In this document: in pieces, positions 45,594 through 56,160 of the stretch | Layout: each line of letters opens with the position of its first letter | How positions within the stretch are numbered: position 1 is the stretch's first letter | Source of the DNA: Amycolatopsis sp. FDAARGOS 1241 | Lineage (GTDB): Bacteria > Actinomycetota > Actinomycetes > Mycobacteriales > Pseudonocardiaceae | Length of the DNA stretch: 64,000 nucleotides | Assembly: GCF_016889705.1 (NCBI RefSeq) | Contig: NZ_CP069526.1 | Coordinates: 4,092,001 to 4,156,000 of the forward strand | Direction: 5' to 3' | Program-made: the position numbers and the translations under genes | Notes under the pieces: generated by a model | Seen by the model: the letters and a program-made list of their open reading frames with translations, nothing else | Told to the model about the DNA's origin: nothing | The model's database searches: none

Positions 45594-45870
45594 GGTTGCG
45601 AGACGCTAGCGGGTGCTCGCGGCAGGCGGCCAGGCGCACCAAGGAAAACTTAAGGTGTGCGGGAAATCACCGCCGGTCGAACGGACAGAAAACCCGTTCT
45701 CGATTTGACAGATTGCGATTCCACCCGGCGACTTGATCAAGACTTGAGGAAACCGGCGCACCACTGTGGACGGTGGGCCTCCCAGGTTTCCGGGGAACTT
45801 GGGGAACACTTTCGTGGCCCCACGGTTAGTGCGGCAGGTGCGGAGCCGCGACGGCCGTTACGTTCGCGCC
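45594..45870. promoter_or_regulatory. divergent intergenic region permease / catalase-like gene
   Basis: A region of 277 bp, AT-richer at 45640-45760, with the perfect 10-bp palindrome CTTGATCAAG at 45732-45741 followed by a second CTTGA half. It probably carries both promoters. No gene is supported inside. Confidence 0.4.
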
Positions 45871-46809
45871 ATGACCACGGAACTGCCCGCGTCCCAGCTC
45901 TCCGTGTCCATCGTGGACGAGATCGAGCAGCTGAAGGGCACCTTCCCGGGTTACCGCCGGGCCCACGCCCGGTGCGTCTGCTACGACGCCACGTTCGTGC
46001 CGTCCGGCGTCGCCGCGGACCTCACCACCGCGGCCCACCCGCGCGGCGAGCCCGTGCGGGCGACCGTGCGGTTCTCGCACACCGACACCAACCCGCATCT
46101 GCCCGACGCCGGCCCGGCCGTGCGCGGCCTCGCGGTGAAGTTCCACCTGCCGGGTGGCACGAACACCGATCTCGTCGCCGTGAACCTCGACCGGTTCATC
46201 GCCGCGACACCCGAGGACTTCCTCGGCCTGCTCAGGTCGGCCGAACCCGACCCGGCCACCGGGCAGCCCGACCTGGCCAAGGTTCAGGCGCACGTCGGCG
46301 CGCACCCGAGCGCCGGGCCGGCACTGTTCACCGCGGCGCAGATCCCGACACCGGTCAGCTACGGCACCACGACGTACTGGGCGATCCACGCGTTCCTGTG
46401 GCGCGCGGGCGACGGCGCCGTCCGCCCGGTCCGCTGCCGCTGGGTGCCCGAAGCGGGTGAGCACGTGCTCGGCGCCGGCGAAGGCGCCGACTGGCCGGCC
46501 GAGCACCTCACCGACGAACTGGCGACGCGGCTGGCGCGCGGCCCGGTCGAATTCAGCCTCAAGGTCCAGCTCGCCGAGCCGGGCGACCCGACCGATGACG
46601 CCACCCTCGTGTGGCCGGCGGACCGCACCGAGATCACCGCCGGGCGGCTGGCCGTCACGGGCGAGGTGACCGACCAGGAGCACTGGGATTCGCAAGTCTT
46701 CGACCCGACCCTGCTGACCGAGGGCATCGAGCTGTCCGGCGACCCGATCCTCGCCGCGCGCAGCGCGATCTACGCGGTGTCCTACAACCGGCGCAGCCAC
46801 CAGCGCTGA
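45871..46809 (+). CDS. mini-catalase / catalase-family peroxidase (SrpA-like)
   Basis: A 312-aa protein, much shorter than a typical catalase (about 480) but matching the SrpA-type family. It has the distal His32 region GYRRAHARCVCYDATFVPSG, RATVRFSHTDTNPHLPDAGP, GLAVKFHLPGG, FLGLLRSAEPDPATGQPDL and the C-terminal RSAIYAVSYNRRSHQR with the candidate heme-ligand Tyr. ATG 45871 matches the family start. No signal peptide is seen, so it is cytoplasmic. Confidence 0.85.
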   Translation: MTTELPASQLSVSIVDEIEQLKGTFPGYRRAHARCVCYDATFVPSGVAADLTTAAHPRGEPVRATVRFSHTDTNPHLPDAGPAVRGLAVKFHLPGGTNTDLVAVNLDRFIAATPEDFLGLLRSAEPDPATGQPDLAKVQAHVGAHPSAGPALFTAAQIPTPVSYGTTTYWAIHAFLWRAGDGAVRPVRCRWVPEAGEHVLGAGEGADWPAEHLTDELATRLARGPVEFSLKVQLAEPGDPTDDATLVWPADRTEITAGRLAVTGEVTDQEHWDSQVFDPTLLTEGIELSGDPILAARSAIYAVSYNRRSHQR

Positions 46810-46829
46810 GACTTCGGAGACCTCTGAGG

Positions 46830-47966
46830 TCAGACCAGGGTGCCCATCACGGCGGCCGCTTTCAGCCCCGAGCCGGTGAGGACGACGGCGGTGCGCTCAC
46901 CCGGTGCGAGCTCGCCGCGCCGCCGGAACTCGTCGACCGCGGCTGCCGCGGTGGCGCTGGTCGGCTCGGCGTAGAGCCCGATCCGGGCCAGCTCCCGCGT
47001 CGCCCGGGCGATCTCGTCCTCGGCGATCGCGACCGTCGTCCCGCCCGAGCGCCGGATCGCGGCGAGCACCTCCGGCAGCCGCACGGGCTCGCGGATCGCC
47101 GTGCCCTCGGCGATGGTCGGGGCGAACTCGGTGGTGACGGCGTCGCCGGCGCCGGCCCGGAACGCGGCGTCGATCGGCCCGCAGTTGGCCGGCTGCGCCA
47201 CCAGCAGGCGCGGCCGCTTCGCGATGGCCCCGCGGCGCTGCAGCTCGCCGAACCCGAGGTCGAGCCCGAGCACGATACTTCCCGCGCCGGCCACCGTCAC
47301 CACCGCGTCCGGCGCGGAGAAGCCGAAGTCCTCCCACAGCTCGTACGCGAGGGTTTTGGTGCCCTGCAGGAAGAACGGGTGCCAGTTGTGGCTCGCGTAC
47401 GTCGTTTCCCCCGACCGGCGCAGGGCTTCGGCCGCGGTGTCGCCGCGCGTCCCGGGCACGAGGTCCACTTTCGCTCCGTACGCCCGGCTCTGCAGGATCT
47501 TCGCCGGCGACGTTGACTCCGGCGCGAGGATCGTCGCCGTCATCCCCGCCGCCGCGGCGTACGCGGAGACGGACGAGCCGCCGTTGCCGGAACTGTCCTC
47601 GAGCACGTCGCGCACCCCCGCCCGCGCGAGCGCGGAGATCATGACGCTGCTGCCGCGGTCCTTGAAGCTGCCCGTGGGGGAGAACCACTCGAGCTTGAAC
47701 CGGGTGGCGTGCCCCCGCCACGGCCGCTCCACCAGTGGCGTGCAGCCTTCGCCGAGCGAGACGGGAGCCAGGTCGCCGGGCAGGGCGGCCCGGTAGCGCC
47801 AGAGCGAGCGGTCGCCGGTGTCCACCTGCTCACGCGTGATGCCCGGCAGCGCCTCCACCGTCAGCGGCGCGCCGTCGTCCCCGCGCCACCGCAGCGGGTC
47901 GATCGGGTAGCGCCGGCCGCTGCGTTCGTCCACGTAGTCCACGAGGGACACTCTGGCCACGCCCAC
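46830..47966 (-). CDS. threonine synthase-like PLP enzyme
   Basis: A 378-aa fold-type II PLP enzyme. Lys102 in PTGSFKDRGSSVMI binds the cofactor; EDSSGNGGSSVSAYAAAAGM is the phosphate-binding segment, and GAGSIVLGLDLGF and VVLTGSGLKA follow. Overall it matches threonine synthase, but no hom or thrB neighbours exist. A related ammonia-lyase or a second, specialised enzyme is therefore possible. It probably starts at GTG 47966. It converges with the catalase-like gene. Confidence 0.82.
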   Translation of the reverse strand: MGVARVSLVDYVDERSGRRYPIDPLRWRGDDGAPLTVEALPGITREQVDTGDRSLWRYRAALPGDLAPVSLGEGCTPLVERPWRGHATRFKLEWFSPTGSFKDRGSSVMISALARAGVRDVLEDSSGNGGSSVSAYAAAAGMTATILAPESTSPAKILQSRAYGAKVDLVPGTRGDTAAEALRRSGETTYASHNWHPFFLQGTKTLAYELWEDFGFSAPDAVVTVAGAGSIVLGLDLGFGELQRRGAIAKRPRLLVAQPANCGPIDAAFRAGAGDAVTTEFAPTIAEGTAIREPVRLPEVLAAIRRSGGTTVAIAEDEIARATRELARIGLYAEPTSATAAAAVDEFRRRGELAPGERTAVVLTGSGLKAAAVMGTLV

Positions 47967-48037
47967 CCCGTCCGGTCAATGTACCGGTTTCGCGCCGCCC
48001 GTCACGGACGGGCTCACCGGCCTCCCGGCCGCGGTGA

Positions 48038-49591
<1,554 letters not shown>

Positions 49592-49658
49592 GCGACGGGC
49601 TCCTCACACACGGGGCGTTAGCATCGCCGAAACGAACACCCCCTATTGTTCCCGGACC

Positions 49659-51236
49659 ATGTCGGTGGATGAGTCAGTGGTCACGATCCCGGACGGCGCG
49701 GACAGCCGCGCCGAGCCCCGGCCCGGCGGTGCCGTACGGTTACGCTCTGTGCGTTTCCGATGGCTCCCGTGGGCCGCCGCCCTGCTGGGCCTGTTGTCGT
49801 TCTTCCTGGTGCGCGGGAGCCTGACCGACGACGGGTACATCACACTCGCCTACGCGAAGAACCTCGCCGTGCACGGCGAGTGGGCGCTCGTCCCCGGCAC
49901 CACGGCCAACTCGGCGACCTCGCCGCTGGACGTGCTGCTGCTCGGGTTCCTGACGCTGCTCACGCGGATCGGTGGCGCCGCCCACCCGGTGCTCGCGCTC
50001 GGGGCGCTCACGGTGCTCTCGGCGGGCGCGCTCGGCTGGGCGTGGCAGCGGCTGGTCCGGGCGTTCACGCTGCCCGCCTGGGTGGGCCTGCTCGGCGTGC
50101 TGATCGTGGTCGTGAACCCGTTCCTGCTGTCGGCGACGGGCCTCGAGGTGCTCCTCGTGCCCGCGATCCTGTTGTGGCTGACCGCGTTCGCCGTGGAGGG
50201 CCGGCCGGTCCTGTTCGGCGTGTTCGCGGCGCTGACGGTGCTCACCCGCCTCGACCTGATCGTGGTCGTCCTGATCATCACGTTCAGCACCGGCGCCATC
50301 CGCCGGCACTTCTGGCGCGCCTTCGGCACCGGCGTGCTCGTCGCGGCGCCGTGGTTCCTGTTCAGCTGGTTCGCACTCGGTTCGTTCATCCCGGACACGC
50401 TGGTCATCAAGCAGGACCAGGAAGGCCTGTTCGGGGCCTGGGGCTACTTCAGCGGCCCGGTCATGTACTTCCTGTACCAGCCGGTGACGGTGCTGTTCAC
50501 CTTCGCCGGGGCGGTGGCGGGGGTGGCCGTGCTGATGGCCTGGGCCGGCGTGCGCTTCGCCCGACGCTGGGACGACTTCCCGGCGCTGGCCCCGGTCGTG
50601 GGCCTGGGCCTGGGCGGCGTCGCCTACTACATCGTGTACTCGACGCTCGGGGTCGGTCCGTACCACTGGTACTACGTGACGCCGACGGCGACGATCGCGT
50701 CGTTCGCCGTGCTCATGGTCGGCATCTGGCTCGCGGAGTCCGGCCGCCGGCCGGGTCTGCGCAGGGCCGCTCCGCTCACGGCGCTCGGCCTGGCCTGGGT
50801 CACCGCGCTCGGCATGGTCTCGATCGACCTCGCGCAAGGCGTGCCGTGGCCGTCACCGGTCATCTTCGGCAACTGGGCCAGTTCGACGGACTACGCACGG
50901 GTCGGCCGCGAGCTCGGCCAGCGGTTGCACGGAGCTTCGGTGGCGGGGCCGGGTGAGATCGGCACGCTCGCCTACTACTGCGACTGCCAGGTCCTCGACG
51001 TGTTCTCCGACCGCAGCCAGGTCGCGAGCATCGTGCGGAAGCGGATCGCCGAAGACGGTGCGGTGTCGAGGCTGGGGCTGCGCATCAACTACCACTGGTT
51101 CGACCGGAACCAGCCGCCGAGGCAAGTAGACTACAAACTTCTCTACGACAAGGGCCCGGCCACCGGACCCGACTCGTGGACGGTGTACTCAGCGGCGAAG
51201 GGCATCGGTCACTTCACGCTGGTCCCCGCCCGCTGA
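49659..51236 (+). CDS. GT-C-like polytopic membrane protein, copy 1
   Basis: A 525-aa membrane protein with about ten to eleven hydrophobic segments. The first outer loop carries the Asp-Asp motif DDGYITLAYAKNLA followed by NSATSPLDV, as in GT-C arabinosyl/glycosyltransferases (AftB-like DDAYIT). Other conserved blocks shared with the next two genes are LTRLDL, PWFLFSWFALGSFIPDT, PYHWYYV and EIGTLAYYCDCQVLDVFSD. It probably transfers a sugar from a polyprenyl-phosphate donor outside the membrane; substrate unknown. First of three tandem paralogs. Confidence 0.75.
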   Translation: MSVDESVVTIPDGADSRAEPRPGGAVRLRSVRFRWLPWAAALLGLLSFFLVRGSLTDDGYITLAYAKNLAVHGEWALVPGTTANSATSPLDVLLLGFLTLLTRIGGAAHPVLALGALTVLSAGALGWAWQRLVRAFTLPAWVGLLGVLIVVVNPFLLSATGLEVLLVPAILLWLTAFAVEGRPVLFGVFAALTVLTRLDLIVVVLIITFSTGAIRRHFWRAFGTGVLVAAPWFLFSWFALGSFIPDTLVIKQDQEGLFGAWGYFSGPVMYFLYQPVTVLFTFAGAVAGVAVLMAWAGVRFARRWDDFPALAPVVGLGLGGVAYYIVYSTLGVGPYHWYYVTPTATIASFAVLMVGIWLAESGRRPGLRRAAPLTALGLAWVTALGMVSIDLAQGVPWPSPVIFGNWASSTDYARVGRELGQRLHGASVAGPGEIGTLAYYCDCQVLDVFSDRSQVASIVRKRIAEDGAVSRLGLRINYHWFDRNQPPRQVDYKLLYDKGPATGPDSWTVYSAAKGIGHFTLVPAR

Positions 51237-51268
51237 TGACCTGCCCGGCCTCCTCAAGAGGAGCGAAC

Positions 51269-52807
51269 GTGGCGTCTACCAGCACAACCGAGATGGACGA
51301 AGTCGACGACGCCGGGCGAGAGCGGCCCCGGCGCCACGTCCTGCTCGCGCTCGTGGTGGCCGTGCTCTCGGCCGGCGTGTGGGTGCTCGTGCGCGGGCAC
51401 CTGATCGACGACGCGTTCATCACGCTCGCCTACGCCCGCAACCTCGCGTTCCACGGGCACTGGGGGCTCATCGAGCTCGGCACGTCGAACACGGCGACGT
51501 CGCCGCTAAGCGTGCTGGTACTGGCGGCGCTGACGCTCGTGGTGCGCGACGCCGTGCTCGCCGCGGCCATCCTGTTCGTGCTGTGCCAGGTGGTGATCGC
51601 AGTCGGGCTCGCCCGCCTCGGCGACCGGGCGGGCCTGCCGCGCTGGTTCTCGCCGCTGGCGGTCGCACTGCTGACCGTGAACCCGCTGCTCATCTCGTCG
51701 ATCGGGCTGGAAGTCGAGTTCGGTGTGGCGGCCCTGGTGTGCCTGCTGGTGTTCTCGGCCGAACGGCGCCCGGTGCTCGTCGGCGTGGCCGCCGGCGTGC
51801 TCGTGCTGATCAGGGTGGACCTGGTGCTCATCGCACTCGTCGTGATCCTGTTGCGGGCGCGCTTCTGGGCCGGGCTGGGCAAGACCGTGCCGGCGGCGCT
51901 GGTGGTCGCGCTGCCGTGGTTCGTGTTCAGCTGGCTCGCGCTCGGCTCGGCGGTGCCCGACACGCTGATCATCAAGACGCTGCAGAAGTCCTGGGGCGTC
52001 TTCGGGTTCTCCAACGGTCCGGTGCTGTACGAGGGCGTGTTCCCGTGGGCGACGTGGCTGTCGTTCCTCCCCGCCGCGCTCGGTGCGGTCGCGTTCGTGT
52101 GCTGGCTGCCGACGCTCGTGCGGCGCGGCCCGGCTGCCGCCGCGTTGCTGCCGTTCGCGGCCCTGGTGCCGGCGGGGGCCGTGCATTACCTGGCGTACTC
52201 GCGGCTGCACGTCCCGCCGTACCACTGGTACTACGGGCCGAGCATCGCCGTGACCACGATCTTCTTCGCCGCGGCGGTCGCAGCGGTGGCCGGCCGCGCG
52301 CCGGCCGCGGCCCTCTGGACGGTGGGCGCCCCCGCGGTGCTCTCCGCAGTGGGGCTCGTGGGCGTGAGCGCCGCGTTCTACGCGTGGGGCGGCCTGCCGC
52401 GGCCGTTCGCCCCGATCATGTCCAACCACACCACCACCGCGCAGTACGAACGGATCGGGCCTGCGCTGGGCCGGCTTGTCGGCTCTTCGACGGTGCGCAG
52501 CGGCGGCGAGATCGGCGTGCTCGCCTACAGCTGCGGCTGCTCGATCGTCGACCTGTTCGACGACCGGGGTGCGGTCGGCCCTGCCATCGCGCAGCGCGAG
52601 GCCACGATGGGCTCGCTCGGCCGCATGCTCGTCGACTGGAACTTCCACAACTTCGACTACGACGTGGCGCCCGTGAAGCCGGAGTACGCGCTCACCCCGA
52701 CTCCGGTCGGCGCGCCTGCGCCCGCGAACGTGGTCGCGAAGTGGCGGATCGCGTCGCCGTGGGCCGGCGATCAGGAGCTCTACCTCGTGCGGGCCGACGG
52801 CGGCTGA
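51269..52807 (+). CDS. GT-C-like polytopic membrane protein, copy 2
   Basis: 512 aa from GTG 51269 with GAGGAG correctly placed; an in-frame ATG at 51236 overlapping the previous stop is an alternative. It has the same plan as its neighbours: DDAFITLAYARNLA, NTATSPLSVL, LIRVDLVLIAL, PWFVFSWLALGSAVPDT, PYHWYYGPS and EIGVLAYSCGCSIVDLFDD. Divergence between copies is large, so the duplication is old or each has its own substrate. Confidence 0.75.
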   Translation: MASTSTTEMDEVDDAGRERPRRHVLLALVVAVLSAGVWVLVRGHLIDDAFITLAYARNLAFHGHWGLIELGTSNTATSPLSVLVLAALTLVVRDAVLAAAILFVLCQVVIAVGLARLGDRAGLPRWFSPLAVALLTVNPLLISSIGLEVEFGVAALVCLLVFSAERRPVLVGVAAGVLVLIRVDLVLIALVVILLRARFWAGLGKTVPAALVVALPWFVFSWLALGSAVPDTLIIKTLQKSWGVFGFSNGPVLYEGVFPWATWLSFLPAALGAVAFVCWLPTLVRRGPAAAALLPFAALVPAGAVHYLAYSRLHVPPYHWYYGPSIAVTTIFFAAAVAAVAGRAPAAALWTVGAPAVLSAVGLVGVSAAFYAWGGLPRPFAPIMSNHTTTAQYERIGPALGRLVGSSTVRSGGEIGVLAYSCGCSIVDLFDDRGAVGPAIAQREATMGSLGRMLVDWNFHNFDYDVAPVKPEYALTPTPVGAPAPANVVAKWRIASPWAGDQELYLVRADGG

Positions 52808-52808
52808 G

Positions 52809-54356
52809 GTGGACGGCGTGGCGGCCTCGTCGCAGCGTCTCCCGGCTGAGCCCGGGCAGGTGCCGAGACGCGGCCGCGGCCGGGCGCTGCTGTGGCCGGT
52901 CGCGGTGGCCGCCGTGTCGGCCGTGGTGTTCCTCGGGGTCAAGGGGAGCCTGATCGACGACGCCTACATCACGCTCGGCTACGCTCGCAACGTCGCCGAG
53001 CACTTCCACTGGGGCCTCGTCCGCGCCGAGACCGCGAATTCGGCGACCTCCCCGCTCAACGTCCTGTTGCTCGCCCTGGGCGGCACGCTGACCCGGGTCG
53101 CCGGCGGCCACGTCCACCCGGTGACGGGGCTGGGCCTGGTCTTCGTGGCGGCGATGACGGCCGTGGGGTGGGGTTTCGCGCGGATCGCGCGGGCGCTGCG
53201 GCTGCCGTTCGCGACGGCCGTGGCCGGGACGGCGGCGATCCTGTTCAACCCGTTCGTACTGTCGGCGACCGGGCTCGAGGTGCACCTCATCTCGGCGGCG
53301 CTGGTGCTGCTCACGGCGTACGCGCTGGAGGGCCGCGCGATCGGGTTCGGGGTGGTCGCGGGCCTCGCGGTCCTGGTACGGCTCGACCTCGTGCTGTTCG
53401 TGGTGCTCTTCGCGCTCGGTGTGGGCGCACTGCGCCGCCGGCTGCTGCCGGTCGCGGGCATCGTTTCGGCGGTGTGCCTGCCGTGGTTCGTGTTCAGCTG
53501 GTTCGCCCTCGGCTCGGCGATCCCGGACACGTTCCTGATCAAGACCACGCAGGGCGCGTTCGGCGAATACACCTACGGCAACGGGCCGTTCTACTACCTC
53601 GACCCGAAGCGGTGGCAGGCCACGCTCGTCTCGTTCGGACCGGCGGCGGCCGGGTTGCTCGCGCTGCTGGGCCTGGCCGGCTGGCTGCTCGCGCGCCGGC
53701 AGCAGGCAGCGCGGTTCGGACCGGTCGGCGTGCTGGGACTCGGCGGGCTCGCGTACTACGGCGCCTATTCGGGCCTCGGCGTGCCGCCGTACCAGTGGTA
53801 CTACGTGCCACCGATCGTCGCCCTCACCGTCGTGTTCGTCGTGCTGGCCGGCTACGTCGCGACGCTGGGCCACGGGTTCCGGCGGGCGGTCGCCGTGACC
53901 GTCGCGGTGCTCGTGTTCGCCGGGACAGTGCTGCCCGCCGGGTACCTCGACGTCCGCCGCGGCGTGCCGTGGACGGCCCCGCCGATCTTCGGCAACTGGG
54001 CCACGGCCGCCGCCTACGCCCGTGTCGGGCAGGAGATCGGCGCCCGGGTCGGCGACGCGACGGTGGCCGCGCCGCCGGAGGTCGGCACGCTCGCGTACTT
54101 CTGCGGCTGCTCGATGGTCGACACCTTCGCGGACCAGGGCCGGGTCGTGCCGCTGGTCGACCGGCGGATCGCCGAGACCGGGCCGGTCGGCTCCTTCTTG
54201 CTCCGGCTGGACTACCACTGGTTCGACCGGACGCGAAAACCCCGGCCCGTGCAGTACCGGCTCGAGTGGAGCTGGGCGCCGATCTCCGGACCCGACACTT
54301 GGCACCTGTTCTCACCCGCCACCGGTAACGGCTGGGTGCGGCTCGTGCGGATCTGA
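52809..54356 (+). CDS. GT-C-like polytopic membrane protein, copy 3
   Basis: 515 aa from GTG 52809, one base after the copy 2 stop, so translationally linked. It has DDAYITLGYARNVAEHFHWG, NSATSPLNVLLL, LVRLDLVLFVVL, PWFVFSWFALGSAIPDTFLI, PYQWYYVPP and EVGTLAYFCGCSMVDTFADQ. The conserved Cys-rich segment near the C-terminus (YxCxC in all three) is unusual and may bind or bridge outside the membrane. Confidence 0.75.
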   Translation: MDGVAASSQRLPAEPGQVPRRGRGRALLWPVAVAAVSAVVFLGVKGSLIDDAYITLGYARNVAEHFHWGLVRAETANSATSPLNVLLLALGGTLTRVAGGHVHPVTGLGLVFVAAMTAVGWGFARIARALRLPFATAVAGTAAILFNPFVLSATGLEVHLISAALVLLTAYALEGRAIGFGVVAGLAVLVRLDLVLFVVLFALGVGALRRRLLPVAGIVSAVCLPWFVFSWFALGSAIPDTFLIKTTQGAFGEYTYGNGPFYYLDPKRWQATLVSFGPAAAGLLALLGLAGWLLARRQQAARFGPVGVLGLGGLAYYGAYSGLGVPPYQWYYVPPIVALTVVFVVLAGYVATLGHGFRRAVAVTVAVLVFAGTVLPAGYLDVRRGVPWTAPPIFGNWATAAAYARVGQEIGARVGDATVAAPPEVGTLAYFCGCSMVDTFADQGRVVPLVDRRIAETGPVGSFLLRLDYHWFDRTRKPRPVQYRLEWSWAPISGPDTWHLFSPATGNGWVRLVRI

Positions 54357-54391
54357 TCGCGGCGGGGCCGCCCAGCGGTTACGGTCACGGC

Positions 54392-55333
54392 ATGGCGAAA
54401 GACTCCGCGGTGGAGGTCGCGGTCGGGGACCGGATGGTGCGGATCTCGAACCCGGACCGGGTGTACTTCCCGGCCCGGGGCGAGACGAAGCTCGACCTCG
54501 TCAACTACTACCTGTCCGTGGGCGAGGGCATCGTGCGTGCCCTGCGAGAGCGCCCGTGCATGCTGCACCGGTTCCCGTCGGGCGTCGCGGGGGAGAAGGT
54601 GCACCAGAAGCGCGTACCGCACGGCGCCCCGCCGTGGCTGGAAACGGTCCGCGTGCACTTCCCGCGTTACGGGCGCTACGCCGACGAGCTGTGCGTGACC
54701 GAGGCGGCGCACGTCGCGTGGGCGGTGCAGATGTCCACTGTGGAGTTCCACCCGTGGAACTCCCGTCGCGCCGACACGGAGAAACCCGACGAGTGGCGCA
54801 TCGACCTGGACCCGATGCCCGACTGCCCGTTCGACACGGTCCGCCGGATCGCCCACGTCGCCCACGAGGTGCTGGACGAACTCGGCGCGATCGGCTGGCC
54901 GAAAACGTCGGGCGGCCGCGGCCTGCACGTCTACGTGCGCATCGAACCGCGTTGGGGCTTCGCCGAGGTCCGCCGCGCCGCGCTGGCCTTCGCGCGGGAG
55001 GTCGAGCGGCGCGCGCCCGAGTACGTGACGACCACGTGGTGGCGCAAGGATCGCGACCCCCGCAAGCTCTTCGTGGACTACAACCAGAACGCCCGCGACC
55101 ACACGATCGCCAGCGCCTACTCCGTCCGCGGGGTCCCGGAGGGCACCGTGTCGACCCCGATCCGCTGGGACGAGGTGGACGACGTCGAGCCACGCGAGTG
55201 CACCATCGCGACGGTGCCCGCCCGTTTCGCCCGGCTGGGCGACCTGCACGCGGGCATCGACGACACGGCCTTCTCCCTGGAGCCGCTGCTGGAGTGGGCC
55301 GACCGCGACGGGCTCGACGCGGAGGACTCGTGA
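54392..55333 (+). CDS. LigD-type primase-polymerase domain protein
   Basis: A 313-aa archaeo-eukaryotic primase-type polymerase as in the polymerase domain of LigD (non-homologous end joining). It contains NPDRVYFPARGETKLDLVNY, CMLHRFPSGVAGE, the metal pair Asp138/Asp140 in WRIDLDPMP, SGGRGLHVYVRIEP, and FVDYNQNARDHTIASAYSVR. It stands alone without ligase, nuclease or Ku genes next to it, as often in actinomycetes, which split LigD functions. Confidence 0.92.
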   Translation: MAKDSAVEVAVGDRMVRISNPDRVYFPARGETKLDLVNYYLSVGEGIVRALRERPCMLHRFPSGVAGEKVHQKRVPHGAPPWLETVRVHFPRYGRYADELCVTEAAHVAWAVQMSTVEFHPWNSRRADTEKPDEWRIDLDPMPDCPFDTVRRIAHVAHEVLDELGAIGWPKTSGGRGLHVYVRIEPRWGFAEVRRAALAFAREVERRAPEYVTTTWWRKDRDPRKLFVDYNQNARDHTIASAYSVRGVPEGTVSTPIRWDEVDDVEPRECTIATVPARFARLGDLHAGIDDTAFSLEPLLEWADRDGLDAEDS

Positions 55334-56098
55334 GCCACCCGGTGTTCGACGTGCGCGGCCGCGTCGCGCTCATTACGGGGTCCAGCCGCGGCATCGGGCT
55401 GGCGCTCGCGCGCGGGCCGCCGAAGCCGGGTGCACGGTCGTGCTCAACGGCCGCGACGCGACCGCGCTGGAGCGGACCCGCGCCGCGCTCGCCGAGGGCA
55501 CCGGCGCGAAAGTGCCGGCCTGCCCGTTCGACGCGACCGATCCGGCGGCGGTGGCCGAAGGAGTCGCGGCGGCCGAGGAGCCGCCGGTCCGCTCGACGTC
55601 CTCGTCAACAACACCGGGATGCAGCGCCGCGGACCCTTGACCGAGTTCCCGGACGCGGACTGGGACCGGCTGCTCGCCACCAACCTCACGAGCGCGTTCC
55701 TCGTCGGACGGGAGGTCGCGCGGCGCATGACCCCGCGGGGCCGCGGCAAGATCGTGAACGTCTGCTCGCTGCAGAGCGAGGTCGTGCGTCCGGGCATCGC
55801 GCCCTACGCGGCCACCACGGGCGGGCTGAAGATGCTGACCAAGGGCATGTGCGCCGACCTCGGCCCGCCGGGCATCCAGGTCAACGGGCTCGGCCCTGGC
55901 TACTTCCGCACCGAGCTGACGGCCGCGCTGGCCGCCGACGAGGAGTTCAGCGCGTGGGTGCGGAAGCGGACGCCGGCGGGACGCTGGGGTGAGGCCAGCG
56001 ACCTCGTCGGGCCGTTGCTGTTCCTGTGCTCACCGGCCTCGGAGTTCGTGTCGGGGCAGATCCTCTACGCCGACGGCGGGATGCTGTCCGTCCTCTGA
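55330..56098 (+). pseudogene. short-chain dehydrogenase (gluconate 5-dehydrogenase-like), frameshifted
   Basis: The frame starts by overlapping the ligD-like stop: FDVRGRVALITGSSRGIGLA is a full Rossmann start. Near 55410 the frame shifts to AGCTVVLNGRDATALERTRA, and near 55585 it shifts again to PLDVLVNNTGMQRRGPLTEF, continuing to IVNVCSLQSEV and GQILYADGGMLSVL. Two single-base changes are required. The catalytic YxxxK is YAATT, with Thr instead of Lys, which argues for true decay rather than sequence error. Confidence 0.72.
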
Positions 56099-56119
56099 GG
56101 ACCGAACGGGTGGAGCGGC

Positions 56120-56154
56120 GCCGGGACGCCGGGGATGGTGGCGCACGTCCCGGC
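56120..56154. terminator. inverted repeat between SDR remnant and thiolase
   Basis: Arms GCCGGGACG and CGTCCCGGC (9 bp, 17-nt loop) between two convergent genes, 22 bp after the SDR end and 7 bp beyond the thiolase stop. A plausible bidirectional terminator. Confidence 0.4.
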
Positions 56155-56160
56155 ACCGGG

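Noticed and set aside
46819..46831. GACCTCTGAGGTC palindrome between catalase-like and threonine synthase-like genes as terminator
   Set aside because: Only 6-bp arms with a 1-nt spacer; too short and tight to form a hairpin with confidence.
49659..54356. Polyketide or other secondary-metabolite cluster
   Set aside because: No biosynthetic core enzymes; the three genes are membrane GT-C-like proteins.
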